Part shown: positions 33,575-41,743 of the stretch, in pieces
How the letters are laid out: every line of letters starts with the position of its first letter
Numbering within the stretch: the stretch's first letter is position 1
Source of the DNA: Sulfuricurvum sp.
GTDB lineage: Bacteria; Campylobacterota; Campylobacteria; Campylobacterales; Sulfurimonadaceae
Length of the DNA: 64,000 nt
Assembly: GCA_030693335.1 (NCBI GenBank)
Contig: JAUYAU010000012.1
Span: forward strand, 1-64,000
Direction: 5' to 3'
The notes under the pieces: generated by a model
What the model was told of the DNA's origin: nothing
Database searches by the model: none
Seen by the model: the letters and a program-made list of their open reading frames with translations, nothing else
Translations under genes and position numbers: made by a program

Positions 33575-33982
33575 ATGAATGCTTTTTCCGCACGTGTTGA
33601 ATCAATAAAAAGCGATGAGTTTTTTAGTTGCATAACCATACAAGCAAAAGATAAACAGCTTAAACTGGTCAAAACAAAAACACCGCAATGGCTGAGTATC
33701 GGAGATGAAGTAGAGTGTCATATCCAAGAAGCGGCTATTTCCATCTGCAAAGGTGCAAAAGAGGGAAGTGTTTCGATAGAGAACCACCTCCCAGGAGAAC
33801 TGCGACATTTTCGTAAGGGTGTGGTTTTGAGCGAAGTGAGCGTTGAGACGCCTTGCGGAATCATGAATTCTCTTATTACTACGGATGCATTTGAACGGAT
33901 GGAACTGTGCGATGGATGCGAAGTGACATTGCTGCTAAAAGCCGTTGATATCAAACTGGTTCAACATACGCAAGCAAGCTAG
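33575..33982 (+). CDS. Mop/TOBE-domain molybdate-binding-like protein
   Basis: A 135-residue protein with two tandem TOBE/Mop-like halves (NAFSARVESIKSDEF ... SIGDEVECHI; then LRHFRKGVV ... MELCDGCEVTLLLKAVDIKL). Mop proteins store or bind molybdate or tungstate. The first 65 and last 65 residues each resemble one domain. It is 9 nt after the Sel1-Nfu gene and before ferredoxin/nifX, so Mo storage for FeMo-cofactor is plausible. Confidence 0.72.
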   Translation: MNAFSARVESIKSDEFFSCITIQAKDKQLKLVKTKTPQWLSIGDEVECHIQEAAISICKGAKEGSVSIENHLPGELRHFRKGVVLSEVSVETPCGIMNSLITTDAFERMELCDGCEVTLLLKAVDIKLVQHTQAS

Positions 33983-34032
33983 TACGAAAAATGCAAAGAT
34001 AAAAAATACAACGTTAATCAAGGAGTTTTATT

Positions 34033-34407
34033 ATGGCAGTAATGATTACAGACCTTTGCATCAACTGTGATGCATGTATCGATGAATGTCCGGTAGGTGC
34101 GATATCGGGTGTGGATGAATCACCTCGCGGTGATTGGGAATACACCTATGTCAAACCTGAAAAATGCATTGAGTGTGTTGAACATGCATCGACACCGGCA
34201 TGTGCAGCAGCGTGTCCTACGGAAGAGTGTATCGTTTGGGATATGCCGTATACGGCTGAATATAATGATTATTATGTCAACAGCAGTGACTATGTAATCA
34301 GTTCGAGCAAAAAACGCGGGTTATTGTCGCCTGAAGTTTCACCGCAGACATTCAGAGATGATATCTCTAGTGCGATGCGTGAGGCTAGAGCAGCCGTAGC
34401 GGTATAA
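34033..34407 (+). CDS. 2[4Fe-4S] ferredoxin, nif-type, copy 1
   Basis: A 124-residue ferredoxin with CINCDACIDECPVGAI (first cluster set, residues 10-25) and CIECVEH...CAAACP (second, with a nine-residue insert between Cys pairs). The C-terminal 50 residues are a family-specific tail with DMPYTAEYNDYY. Alike to the ferredoxin at 34800. Probable electron donor to NifH or to NifB/cofactor assembly. AAGGAG precedes the ATG. Confidence 0.88.
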   Translation: MAVMITDLCINCDACIDECPVGAISGVDESPRGDWEYTYVKPEKCIECVEHASTPACAAACPTEECIVWDMPYTAEYNDYYVNSSDYVISSSKKRGLLSPEVSPQTFRDDISSAMREARAAVAV

Positions 34408-34418
34408 AAGGCTTTACG

Positions 34419-34796
34419 ATGCTTATTGCGTTTGCTTCATCAGATGGGATTCATGTCAATGAGCATTTCGGTTGGTCAAAAAGTTTTGATCTGTACCGCG
34501 TCAGTGATACTGATGCCGAGTATGTAAAAACACTTGACAGTTCACAGGATGCTATAGAAGATGAACATGAAAAACTGGCCTATAAAATCGGAACGGTAAA
34601 AGAAGCAGACATTATGTACTGCTCACAAATCGGTCCTACGGCTTCTAAAATGGTCCTCGCTTCTAAAATCTATCCTATGCGTGCAGCAGAAAGTGAGCGA
34701 ATCGACGAAGCAATCGTGAAGCTTCAAGAATTGTTACTAGGCAATCCTCCGCCATGGCTTCTTCGTATTGTTCACACAACAAAAGATAAGGAATAA
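34419..34796 (+). CDS. nifX: NifX-family protein
   Basis: A 125-residue NifX-type protein: MLIAFASSDGIHVNEHFGWSKSF is the family start with the HFG motif, followed by ADIMYCSQIGPTASKMVLASKIYP. NifX carries NifB-co/VK-cluster between NifB and NifEN. It lies between two nif-type ferredoxins with spacings of 11 and 3 nt, forming one operon. Confidence 0.85.
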   Translation: MLIAFASSDGIHVNEHFGWSKSFDLYRVSDTDAEYVKTLDSSQDAIEDEHEKLAYKIGTVKEADIMYCSQIGPTASKMVLASKIYPMRAAESERIDEAIVKLQELLLGNPPPWLLRIVHTTKDKE

Positions 34797-34799
34797 ACT

Positions 34800-35195
34800 A
34801 TGTCAGTAATTATCGATGATACGTGCATCACCTGTGATGCGTGTTTGCAACAATGTCCCGTCAATGCGATTGTAGATGATAGCAATAACCCTACAGGAAA
34901 TAACCGTTATTATGTACAACCCGAGAAGTGCATCGAATGTGTCGGTGTATACGATGATCCGCAATGTGCGGCTATTTGTCCGAGTATCGGATGTATTACG
35001 TGGGATATGCCGTATACCAAAGAGTTCGACGCCCATTATCTAAATGAGGAAGTGTACAAACTCTCAGAGAAAAACGGTGTACCGAAGTCTCCGGCATTCA
35101 GAGAGAAAAAATATCGCAAAGATATCCCAAATGAAGATCGTGGTATCGGTAAGATCGTCCAGGAAGAACCTGAAGAGATGCAAGAAGTTGGATGA
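34800..35195 (+). CDS. 2[4Fe-4S] ferredoxin, nif-type, copy 2
   Basis: A 131-residue paralogue of the ferredoxin at 34033: CITCDACLQQCPVNAI, CIECVGV...CAAICPSIGCITWDMPYTKEFDAHY. The same insert separates the second Cys set. The tail is longer and very charged (REKKYRKDIPNEDRG). It overlaps the next gene by 4 nt. Confidence 0.88.
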   Translation: MSVIIDDTCITCDACLQQCPVNAIVDDSNNPTGNNRYYVQPEKCIECVGVYDDPQCAAICPSIGCITWDMPYTKEFDAHYLNEEVYKLSEKNGVPKSPAFREKKYRKDIPNEDRGIGKIVQEEPEEMQEVG

Positions 35196-35533
35196 TGGCC
35201 CCATACGAAAAAGTTGCCGCCAATCTCGACACTTTTGCTAAAGATTGTTCGGTGACGGTCGCTTTGAAAATAAGCGATGATTCGTGTAAGATGGATGCAA
35301 AACAACGTGCCGTTTTTATGGCTCTCTATGATGCATTGCCTTCTTATGAGAGTCAGATTTTTGATGAGAGTATCCATGCCTTGATTCACGAGGCGAGAAC
35401 TGCACCTACTGCCGCCCATTATGCACGCATTAAAAAAGAACGTCAAAGAGCGATGGACATTATCACCCAAGATAAAATGAAAGCTTTCAAAGCTTCTGTA
35501 CGTACCAGCCTCTTAATCACATCACTCACATAA
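35192..35533 (+). CDS. Hypothetical protein after nif ferredoxin
   Basis: A 113-residue helical protein with two cysteines in the first third and a basic KIKKERQR-like segment. No family recognised. Start overlaps the ferredoxin stop (ATGATG/ATGA). It ends the Sel1-Nfu/nifX operon and converges with the small gene at 35539, leaving 5 nt. Probably a nif accessory protein by context. Confidence 0.6.
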   Translation: MMAPYEKVAANLDTFAKDCSVTVALKISDDSCKMDAKQRAVFMALYDALPSYESQIFDESIHALIHEARTAPTAAHYARIKKERQRAMDIITQDKMKAFKASVRTSLLITSLT

Positions 35534-35538
35534 AATAA

Positions 35539-35718
35539 TCAGGCTTTTTTATCCATTCTCTGCGCTGGGTCAATTTGTATGGAAAAAACTTTTCCTATCC
35601 CTTGATCGAGTGATGGAACATGTATTTTTAAGCGTACTATTGCTTCTTCTTCATTTGATGCCATGATGGAATATAAATTACTAAATCCCATCACCCGAAC
35701 ATCAATCAGATACCACAT
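35539..35718 (-). CDS. Small 59-aa protein downstream of nifS
   Basis: Short minus-strand frame, ATG 35718-35716, TGA 35541-35539, starting 3 nt after the nifS stop with AGGA 8 nt upstream. The product reads like one alpha/beta unit (MWYLIDVRVMGFSNLYSIMA, then EEEAIVRLKIHVPSL and KVFSIQIDP). No family recognised. Its position directly behind nifS suggests a real small nif gene. Confidence 0.55.
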   Translation of the reverse strand: MWYLIDVRVMGFSNLYSIMASNEEEAIVRLKIHVPSLDQGIGKVFSIQIDPAQRMDKKA

Positions 35719-35721
35719 TTA

Positions 35722-36915
<1,194 letters not shown>

Positions 36916-36944
36916 TCATAATGTAGGTTATTATGAGAAAGAAT

Positions 36945-36959
36945 GCAAGATTTGTTCGA
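36945..36959 (-). promoter_or_regulatory. Sigma-54-type promoter of nifS
   Basis: On the minus strand: TCGAAC-AAATC-TTGC, followed by AT. Transcription would start near 36933, 27 nt before the nifS ATG. It overlaps no gene. Confidence 0.6.
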
Positions 36960-36969
36960 GAAGGGGGAT

Positions 36970-37053
36970 TTATTTAAAAAGTTGAGCGTGTGAACCGATC
37001 CGCGTGAGCATGATTTGGTTATTGTCTTCATCGATATGGTAGATTATGAGCAT
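36970..37053 (-). pseudogene. RelE-type toxin remnant
   Basis: The minus strand encodes a C-terminal fragment reading LIIYHIDEDNNQIMLTRIGS then HAQLFK and stop. This resembles the end of RelE/YafQ-type toxins (IYHID..., RIGSHAQLF). The frame stays open only a short way upstream and has no start or body of the toxin, so it is probably a decayed gene. No antitoxin partner is seen. Confidence 0.5.
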
Positions 37054-37168
37054 ATTAAAGATTATAGGTTTGAACAAATGATATATTCATTTCCTACTTT
37101 TTTACTAAATGAAAGCTAAAATAGTAAGTTTAAGAAAAAAAAGGGACAGGTTGCTTTTTATAACTGCA
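37054..37168. other. Intergenic, nothing recognised
   Basis: AT-rich, with A-run at 37132-37141. Holds what may be upstream debris of the RelE fragment. Confidence 0.3.
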
Positions 37169-37543
37169 TTATGCTATCACATCTCGTAGCATTTGTTCAA
37201 TAGTCTCTTTCAACGTCTGAATATCATTCTTGCAGACATCAAACACTGCTTCGGCATTGAGATCGAAATAGTGATGGCTGATAATATCACGCATCCCTTT
37301 GACCGATTTCCAATCTACCACGGGATAGTTCAGTAGTAGTTTTTTGTCAGTGAGTTTGTCAACATTTTTGAGACTTTCTCCGATGGCGATCAACTGCATA
37401 CAAATGGCATCGAGTTTTTCATGACCTGCTTCATTTTCTAAAAAATCATCAGAAGTAAGGATAGGTTCAAAGCGTTTGAGGATGCGCTCAGTTGCGCCGT
37501 GAATCTGAGTGAGTGTTTCGATCAGCAGAGCCTTTTCAGGCAT
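37169..37543 (-). CDS. hepT: HepT-like HEPN toxin (DUF86)
   Basis: A 124-residue HEPN-domain protein of the DUF86/HepT family, an RNase-type toxin. The catalytic motif R-X4-H-X-Y is present as RDIISHHYF at about residue 85. It overlaps the MntA gene by 8 nt. MntA-type antitoxins adenylylate the HepT Tyr. Confidence 0.85.
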   Translation of the reverse strand: MPEKALLIETLTQIHGATERILKRFEPILTSDDFLENEAGHEKLDAICMQLIAIGESLKNVDKLTDKKLLLNYPVVDWKSVKGMRDIISHHYFDLNAEAVFDVCKNDIQTLKETIEQMLRDVIA

Positions 37544-37826
37544 AGACCGCTTCCTTTTGAATCCGCTCTTTTAAAAAGGTATTCATACTTTCACGGTAGC
37601 TGACCAAATCAACATGGGTATGCATCAGTTCTTCAAGATCGAGACGGATACGGGAGAGTTTAAAAAGATTAGGATGCTTCGTCTCGATCACAACATCGAC
37701 ATCACTTTCCTGCGTCGCTTCATCACGAGCCACAGAGCCAAAAATACCGATACGAACGATTCCGAATTCTTCAGCGTGATTACGCTTATATGATTGTAAT
37801 ACTTCTAGAGCTTCTTTTTGTTTCAT
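37536..37826 (-). CDS. mntA: MntA-like nucleotidyltransferase antitoxin
   Basis: A 96-residue minimal nucleotidyltransferase. The catalytic GS-X10-DXD pattern is seen as GSVARDEATQESDVD (about residues 29-43) with VVIE after it. Precedes HepT in a standard HEPN-MNT pair. Lies directly behind the clpX hairpin. Confidence 0.85.
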   Translation of the reverse strand: MKQKEALEVLQSYKRNHAEEFGIVRIGIFGSVARDEATQESDVDVVIETKHPNLFKLSRIRLDLEELMHTHVDLVSYRESMNTFLKERIQKEAVYA

Positions 37827-37843
37827 ACGGTGATTATAACCTA

Positions 37844-37874
37844 ACTAGCACTCCATAGGCAATAGGGTGCTAGT
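37844..37874 (-). terminator. Hairpin after clpX
   Basis: ACTAGCAC (37844-37851) and GTGCTAGT (37867-37874) form a perfect 8-bp stem with a 15-nt loop, 7 nt beyond the clpX stop. In the leftward direction the T-run is poor; to the right it is followed by TTTT. Probably ends the clpP-clpX transcript. Confidence 0.55.
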
Positions 37875-37881
37875 TTTAGCC

Positions 37882-39096
37882 TCACGCTTCCGCGTGTTCT
37901 TCTTTGTAAACATAAATAGGTTCTTGCGTCGGGTCTTCGATGACCGCTTCGGTGATGGTGACGCTTTGGAGATTTTTCTTGGAGGGACAGCTAAACTGCA
38001 ACGGCAGCATCGCCTCTTCGATAATGCTTCGTAAACCGCGTGCGCCTACACCATGATCGATCGCTTTTTGAGCAACAGCATCGAGTGCTTTGTCATCGAA
38101 ATGCAGCTGAATACCATCCATATCAAAGAGCGCCTGATACTGTTTGATGAGGGCATTGTCAGGTTCTTGGAGGATTTGGACCATTTGGTCTTTACTGAGC
38201 TCACGCAGTTGTGCGATGACGGGAATACGACCGATTAACTCAGGTATCAATCCAAACTGTACCAGTGCTTTTGCATCGATCTTTTTGGCTTTGACTTCGA
38301 TGGCTGTATTCATTTTTCCAAATCCGACTTTGTTGGACTTTTTGGTATGGGTATCAGGTACTAAACCTACAAAGGCACCGCCACAGACGAAGAGAACATG
38401 CGTTGTGTTAAACAATACCGTTTCGGTTGTGGAGTTTTTACGGCTCCCTTTGACGGGAACATAGACTTCGGCACCCTCTAGTATTTTCAGTAATCCTTGC
38501 TGTACACCTTCTCCCGATACATCACGTCCCATAGTAGAGGACTCTGATCTGCGGGCGATTTTATCGATCTCATCGATGTAGATGATACCGCGTTGTGCCA
38601 ACTCGATGTCGTAGTTTGCCGCGGCCAGCAATCGTGAGAGGATGCTTTCAACATCTTCACCTACATAACCTGCCTCCGTCAATGCGGTTGCGTCTGCAAC
38701 GGCAAAGGGTACTTGCATGATTTTAGAGAGGGATTTGGCAAGCAATGTCTTACCGCTGCCCGTAGGTCCCAGCAGGAGTATATTGCTTTTTTCCAGTTCG
38801 ACATTATTGTAGACCGGATTTTCTATACGTTTATAGTGATTGTAGAGTGCAACGGCGAGGACTTTTTTTGCATCGACTTGTCCGATAATGTATTTGTCCA
38901 AAAACTCAACAATCTTTTCGGGTGTAGGAAGTTCCTGCTGCATTTGTGAACGCTGTTCATAACGTACCTCTTTTTGCAATATGGCAGAACACGTGGTAAC
39001 ACACTCATTACAGATATTGGTCGTCTCTGAAGAGAACATTTTTTTGACTTCGCTTTGAGGGCGTCCGCAAAACGAGCAGGTTTTTTCGGTACTCAT
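37882..39096 (-). CDS. clpX: ClpX, unfoldase of ClpXP (nif-operon copy)
   Basis: A 404-residue AAA+ unfoldase. N-terminal C4 zinc finger (CSFCG...CNECVTTC, residues 6-33), Walker A GPTGSGKT (about 112), Walker [10 protein letters not shown], pore loop and RGLRSIIE sensor 2 are all present. Start ATG 39096 follows AAAGGA; upstream TTG at 39102 is in frame but less likely. Overlaps the clpP stop. In the same leftward operon as a NifX-like protein. In Azotobacter a nif-linked ClpX2 controls NifB/NifEN levels; a similar role is inferred. Confidence 0.93.
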   Translation of the reverse strand: MSTEKTCSFCGRPQSEVKKMFSSETTNICNECVTTCSAILQKEVRYEQRSQMQQELPTPEKIVEFLDKYIIGQVDAKKVLAVALYNHYKRIENPVYNNVELEKSNILLLGPTGSGKTLLAKSLSKIMQVPFAVADATALTEAGYVGEDVESILSRLLAAANYDIELAQRGIIYIDEIDKIARRSESSTMGRDVSGEGVQQGLLKILEGAEVYVPVKGSRKNSTTETVLFNTTHVLFVCGGAFVGLVPDTHTKKSNKVGFGKMNTAIEVKAKKIDAKALVQFGLIPELIGRIPVIAQLRELSKDQMVQILQEPDNALIKQYQALFDMDGIQLHFDDKALDAVAQKAIDHGVGARGLRSIIEEAMLPLQFSCPSKKNLQSVTITEAVIEDPTQEPIYVYKEEHAEA

Positions 39097-39098
39097 CT

Positions 39099-39692
39099 TC
39101 AATCCTTTGCACTAAATTTTGTCAAGATCTCATCTGCCAATCCAAACTCGATGGCAGCCTCTGCTTCCATGTAGTTATCTCGATCAGACTCTTTTTCGAT
39201 GATCTTCGCACTTTTTCCTGTTGCGTCAGCGAGTATAGCGTAGAGTCGGCGTTTGAGATTGAGGATATGTTTGGTGTGGATCTCAATGTCGCTGGCTTGT
39301 CCTGAGTAACCACCCAATGGCTGATGAATCATTACCTCTGCATTGGGGAGCATGTAGCGATGCCCCTTTTCTCCGCAGGTGAATAAAACAGCGGCCATAG
39401 AGGCAACTAGACCCATAGCATAGGTATGAACGGGTGCATTGATTAGATTCATAGTATCTAATATGGCCAGACCGCTCATCACTGATCCCCCAGGTGAACT
39501 GATGTAGATATGGATCGGTTCATTGGAGTCCATCGCCTCCAAATACAGCAGCTGAGAGACGATAATCCCCATCATATGATCATCGATCGCTTCAGTGATC
39601 ACGATAACACGGTCGCCTAAGAGTTTTGAAAACAGATCAAAATAGCGCTCACCGCGTGGCGAAACATCTTTTACGGTAGGTAGGTATGGCAT
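39099..39692 (-). CDS. clpP: ClpP, protease subunit (nif-operon copy)
   Basis: A 197-residue ClpP serine protease: catalytic Ser in VASMAAVLF (about 99), catalytic His in MIHQPLGG (about 124), Asp further on. GERYFDLFSKLLGDRVI is a typical start region. Two things mark it as specialised: direct adjacency to clpX and membership in a sigma-54-type operon with cofactor-carrier and redox genes. Confidence 0.93.
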   Translation of the reverse strand: MPYLPTVKDVSPRGERYFDLFSKLLGDRVIVITEAIDDHMMGIIVSQLLYLEAMDSNEPIHIYISSPGGSVMSGLAILDTMNLINAPVHTYAMGLVASMAAVLFTCGEKGHRYMLPNAEVMIHQPLGGYSGQASDIEIHTKHILNLKRRLYAILADATGKSAKIIEKESDRDNYMEAEAAIEFGLADEILTKFSAKD

Positions 39693-39703
39693 AGGGATCT
39701 CCT

Positions 39704-40534
39704 TTAAATGAATGCTTGGATAAATTCTTGAAGTGGCATATCGATGACTTCAATGTTATGTTTATCGATGAATTTTTTCTCTTTTTTACCCAGTGGCTGA
39801 TCGGTGACAACGTACCCGCCCTCGAGATCAAAACTGAGTTCATTGGCAACCATACGGTCCGTATCGTGACCAAATGATGTCCCCAAAAAGAGGTATTTTT
39901 TTGCTTTACGGTAGGTTTTAAGGACTTTTGGAACTGCAAATCCTCCCATCGCCTCAGTGAGCCAATCAACGTAGTCAGCATCGGATATGACAAAGGTGGG
40001 ATCAGGAAGCGGTGAACCCATCGGCTTGAAAAGTATCGTTTTGGCGTTATCCAGTACCTCATCTTCTACAAGGAAGTATTTTTGATTTTCAACATCGTAT
40101 TCATAGGTTTCATAGCGATTGAGATCGCCCATAATACGTGATTTACCGATGATAAGACAATGCGGTGTATATGCCAACAGCTCTTGGAACTTGGTATCAC
40201 GGTTGGTATCAACGATATAGCGCGGTAACATATCGACAATGCCTTTATGCAGCGGTGTCGGATCGAATGGTTTGGTATAGATGTGATTGATAAGCTGTGT
40301 CATGTATTCCACTCCGCGACGCTGTTCGAGATGCATTGCGGCACGTGAATACTCGAACATGAGTCGCGCAGCCATTGGACGACCGCCGTTCATTGCCAAT
40401 ATCAGCGAGTCGCTGTCGTGCGGTACTGCTTCACCTTCTTTGGTCATTACACCCTCAAACACGCCCAGCCCGAAGTAGGGGATAGTGGTTTGATTGCGTA
40501 TCTCTTTTTTAATGGTTTCAAGTATTGTGTCCAT
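39704..40534 (-). CDS. SIR2-like domain protein
   Basis: A 276-residue protein with SIR2-type features: IPYFGLGVFEG at the N-terminus, NRDTKFQELL around 135, GSPLPDPTFVISDADYVDWL around 195 and YLFLGTSFGHDTDRM around 235. SIR2 folds bind NAD, as deacylases or NADases. Start 40534 follows AAAGGGAT; an in-frame ATG at 40603 would overlap the upstream gene. Its role in a nif operon is unknown; NAD-dependent sensing or modification of nitrogenase is a guess. Confidence 0.7.
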   Translation of the reverse strand: MDTILETIKKEIRNQTTIPYFGLGVFEGVMTKEGEAVPHDSDSLILAMNGGRPMAARLMFEYSRAAMHLEQRRGVEYMTQLINHIYTKPFDPTPLHKGIVDMLPRYIVDTNRDTKFQELLAYTPHCLIIGKSRIMGDLNRYETYEYDVENQKYFLVEDEVLDNAKTILFKPMGSPLPDPTFVISDADYVDWLTEAMGGFAVPKVLKTYRKAKKYLFLGTSFGHDTDRMVANELSFDLEGGYVVTDQPLGKKEKKFIDKHNIEVIDMPLQEFIQAFI

Positions 40535-40586
40535 CGTGATCCCTTTTGGAGCTTTGGACAAACCATTGCATTTTGCGTTCTTGCAC

Positions 40587-41102
40587 TTAAGCGTGACATC
40601 CATGTCCGGTATAACAGTTCACAGCCGCTGAGATCTTCGGGAGTGCTTTTTCAAGGGAAAAAGGGTTGTTCAGGTCTTTGGGTATCTCATCATAAAACAG
40701 CGCTCCGTCTTTTGATACGATAAAGAGAGCTTTGGTAAATTCTCCGCATAGCTCTCCCTCTCCTAATCGAATACCGTAATAGTCTCCAAACTGGGTGTCA
40801 TAGTCAAAACCGTAATTCCACTCGTTTAGACACGGATCAATATGCTCTTTTGTAGCGACCACTATTGATTTACTAATGACGAGTGAGTTTAATGCGAGTA
40901 ACTCATCAATCTCATTTATCTGTGTAATCAGATCATCGTTAATAAATGGTACCGTTATGATAAGCTGGGTATGACCATTTTGTCCCCCTATGACAAACGG
41001 TTGATCATTTATGTCTTTGAGCGTCACTTTTTGGGAAGCATACCCGACACCTAATGGCATATCCTCAAGAAGCAGGGTGGATGTGTTGTATATTATTTGC
41101 AA
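40587..41102 (-). CDS. Tpx-like protein lacking the peroxidatic Cys
   Basis: A 171-residue relative of the thiol peroxidase at 9481: similar IITVPFINDDL segment, TKALFIVSKDGALFYDE and C-terminal end. Where Tpx has the peroxidatic Cys, this protein has Thr or Ile. Cys91 sits where the resolving Cys would be. A C-terminal CYTGHGCHA gives two more Cys. It therefore cannot work as a normal peroxiredoxin; perhaps a sensor or chaperone. Overlaps the upstream gene by 38 nt. Confidence 0.65.
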   Translation of the reverse strand: MQIIYNTSTLLLEDMPLGVGYASQKVTLKDINDQPFVIGGQNGHTQLIITVPFINDDLITQINEIDELLALNSLVISKSIVVATKEHIDPCLNEWNYGFDYDTQFGDYYGIRLGEGELCGEFTKALFIVSKDGALFYDEIPKDLNNPFSLEKALPKISAAVNCYTGHGCHA

Positions 41103-41508
41103 TTTCGGCTCCTATTATAAAATGATTGATTGCTGTCTCGACGTCTTTGACAATTGGAGGAATTTTGTAAATTTTTATTCCGACGTTTTTCATTGCATAC
41201 AATGTATTGAGGCAATAATTGTCTGCAAGAAGATAGTCCGTTTTACCAATAACTTCTAATACCATGTAATGCTCGCTTACATGATAGGTGTCACCAGTGA
41301 GTTCAATTGGGCATTCACACGCTTTCATATGATGATCCTGAACCATTTTACCGCCAGACTTTTCCCATGGATTTAGTTTGGTGTCTATTAGACGGTAGCG
41401 GATATCTTTGCGATTGCCAGTGACTTCATACAATGCAAACATGGTTGCAGTACATGGGTTATCGTGATAAACACGCTTCATGGCATCCAGTGGTATTGCT
41501 ATTATCAT
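41065..41508 (-). CDS. NifX/NafY-like cofactor-carrier family protein
   Basis: A 147-residue member of the dinitrogenase iron-molybdenum cofactor family: MIIAIPLDA start, MFALYEV, CECPIEL in a longer insertion, and a closing LLADNYCLNTLYAMKNVGIKIY segment. The insertion around residue 40-75 (WEKSGGKMVQDHHMKACEC) is Cys/His-rich and could bind metal. First gene of the leftward clpXP operon behind a sigma-54-type promoter. Confidence 0.78.
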   Translation of the reverse strand: MIIAIPLDAMKRVYHDNPCTATMFALYEVTGNRKDIRYRLIDTKLNPWEKSGGKMVQDHHMKACECPIELTGDTYHVSEHYMVLEVIGKTDYLLADNYCLNTLYAMKNVGIKIYKIPPIVKDVETAINHFIIGAEIANNIQHIHPAS

Positions 41509-41538
41509 ATAAAGGCTCCTTACAGTCTTACAATTAAT

Positions 41539-41553
41539 GCAACTCCTGTTCTC
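41539..41553 (-). promoter_or_regulatory. Sigma-54-type promoter of NifX-like/clpXP operon
   Basis: On the minus strand: GAGAAC-AGGAG-TTGC, followed by AT. Transcription would begin about 41527, 19 nt before the ATG at 41508. Confidence 0.68.
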
Positions 41554-41596
41554 GAATGGCTGTATTTATTTCTCGTTACAAAAGAGTCAACCTGAT

Positions 41597-41612
41597 TGTT
41601 CTGCAAAGCACA
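41597..41612. promoter_or_regulatory. NifA upstream activating site, shared
   Basis: TGT-TCTGCAAAGC-ACA is a perfect TGT-N10-ACA NifA site. It lies almost exactly midway between the divergent promoters at 41539-41553 and 41652-41666, so one NifA hexamer could serve both. Confidence 0.65.
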
Positions 41613-41651
41613 AAATTGTCACGATTGTCAGTTAATGGGTCTTTTTAGTGC

Positions 41652-41666
41652 AAGAACACCAGTTGC
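41652..41666 (+). promoter_or_regulatory. Sigma-54-type promoter of nifB operon
   Basis: AAGAAC-ACCAG-TTGC, followed by AT. Transcription would begin about 41678, 66 nt before the nifB ATG. It lies within an in-frame extension upstream of nifB, which rules out the GTG at 41648 as start. Confidence 0.68.
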
Positions 41667-41743
41667 ATAACTCTCTGCAGAAATGGTTGGTGCTAGATGA
41701 GGCAGAATCATTGAATATTATTGATCAGAAAAAGGAGATCACA

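Noticed and set aside
41648-41743. Longer NifB start at GTG 41648
   Set aside because: It overlaps the sigma-54-type promoter and lacks a ribosome binding site; AAGGAG lies before ATG 41744.
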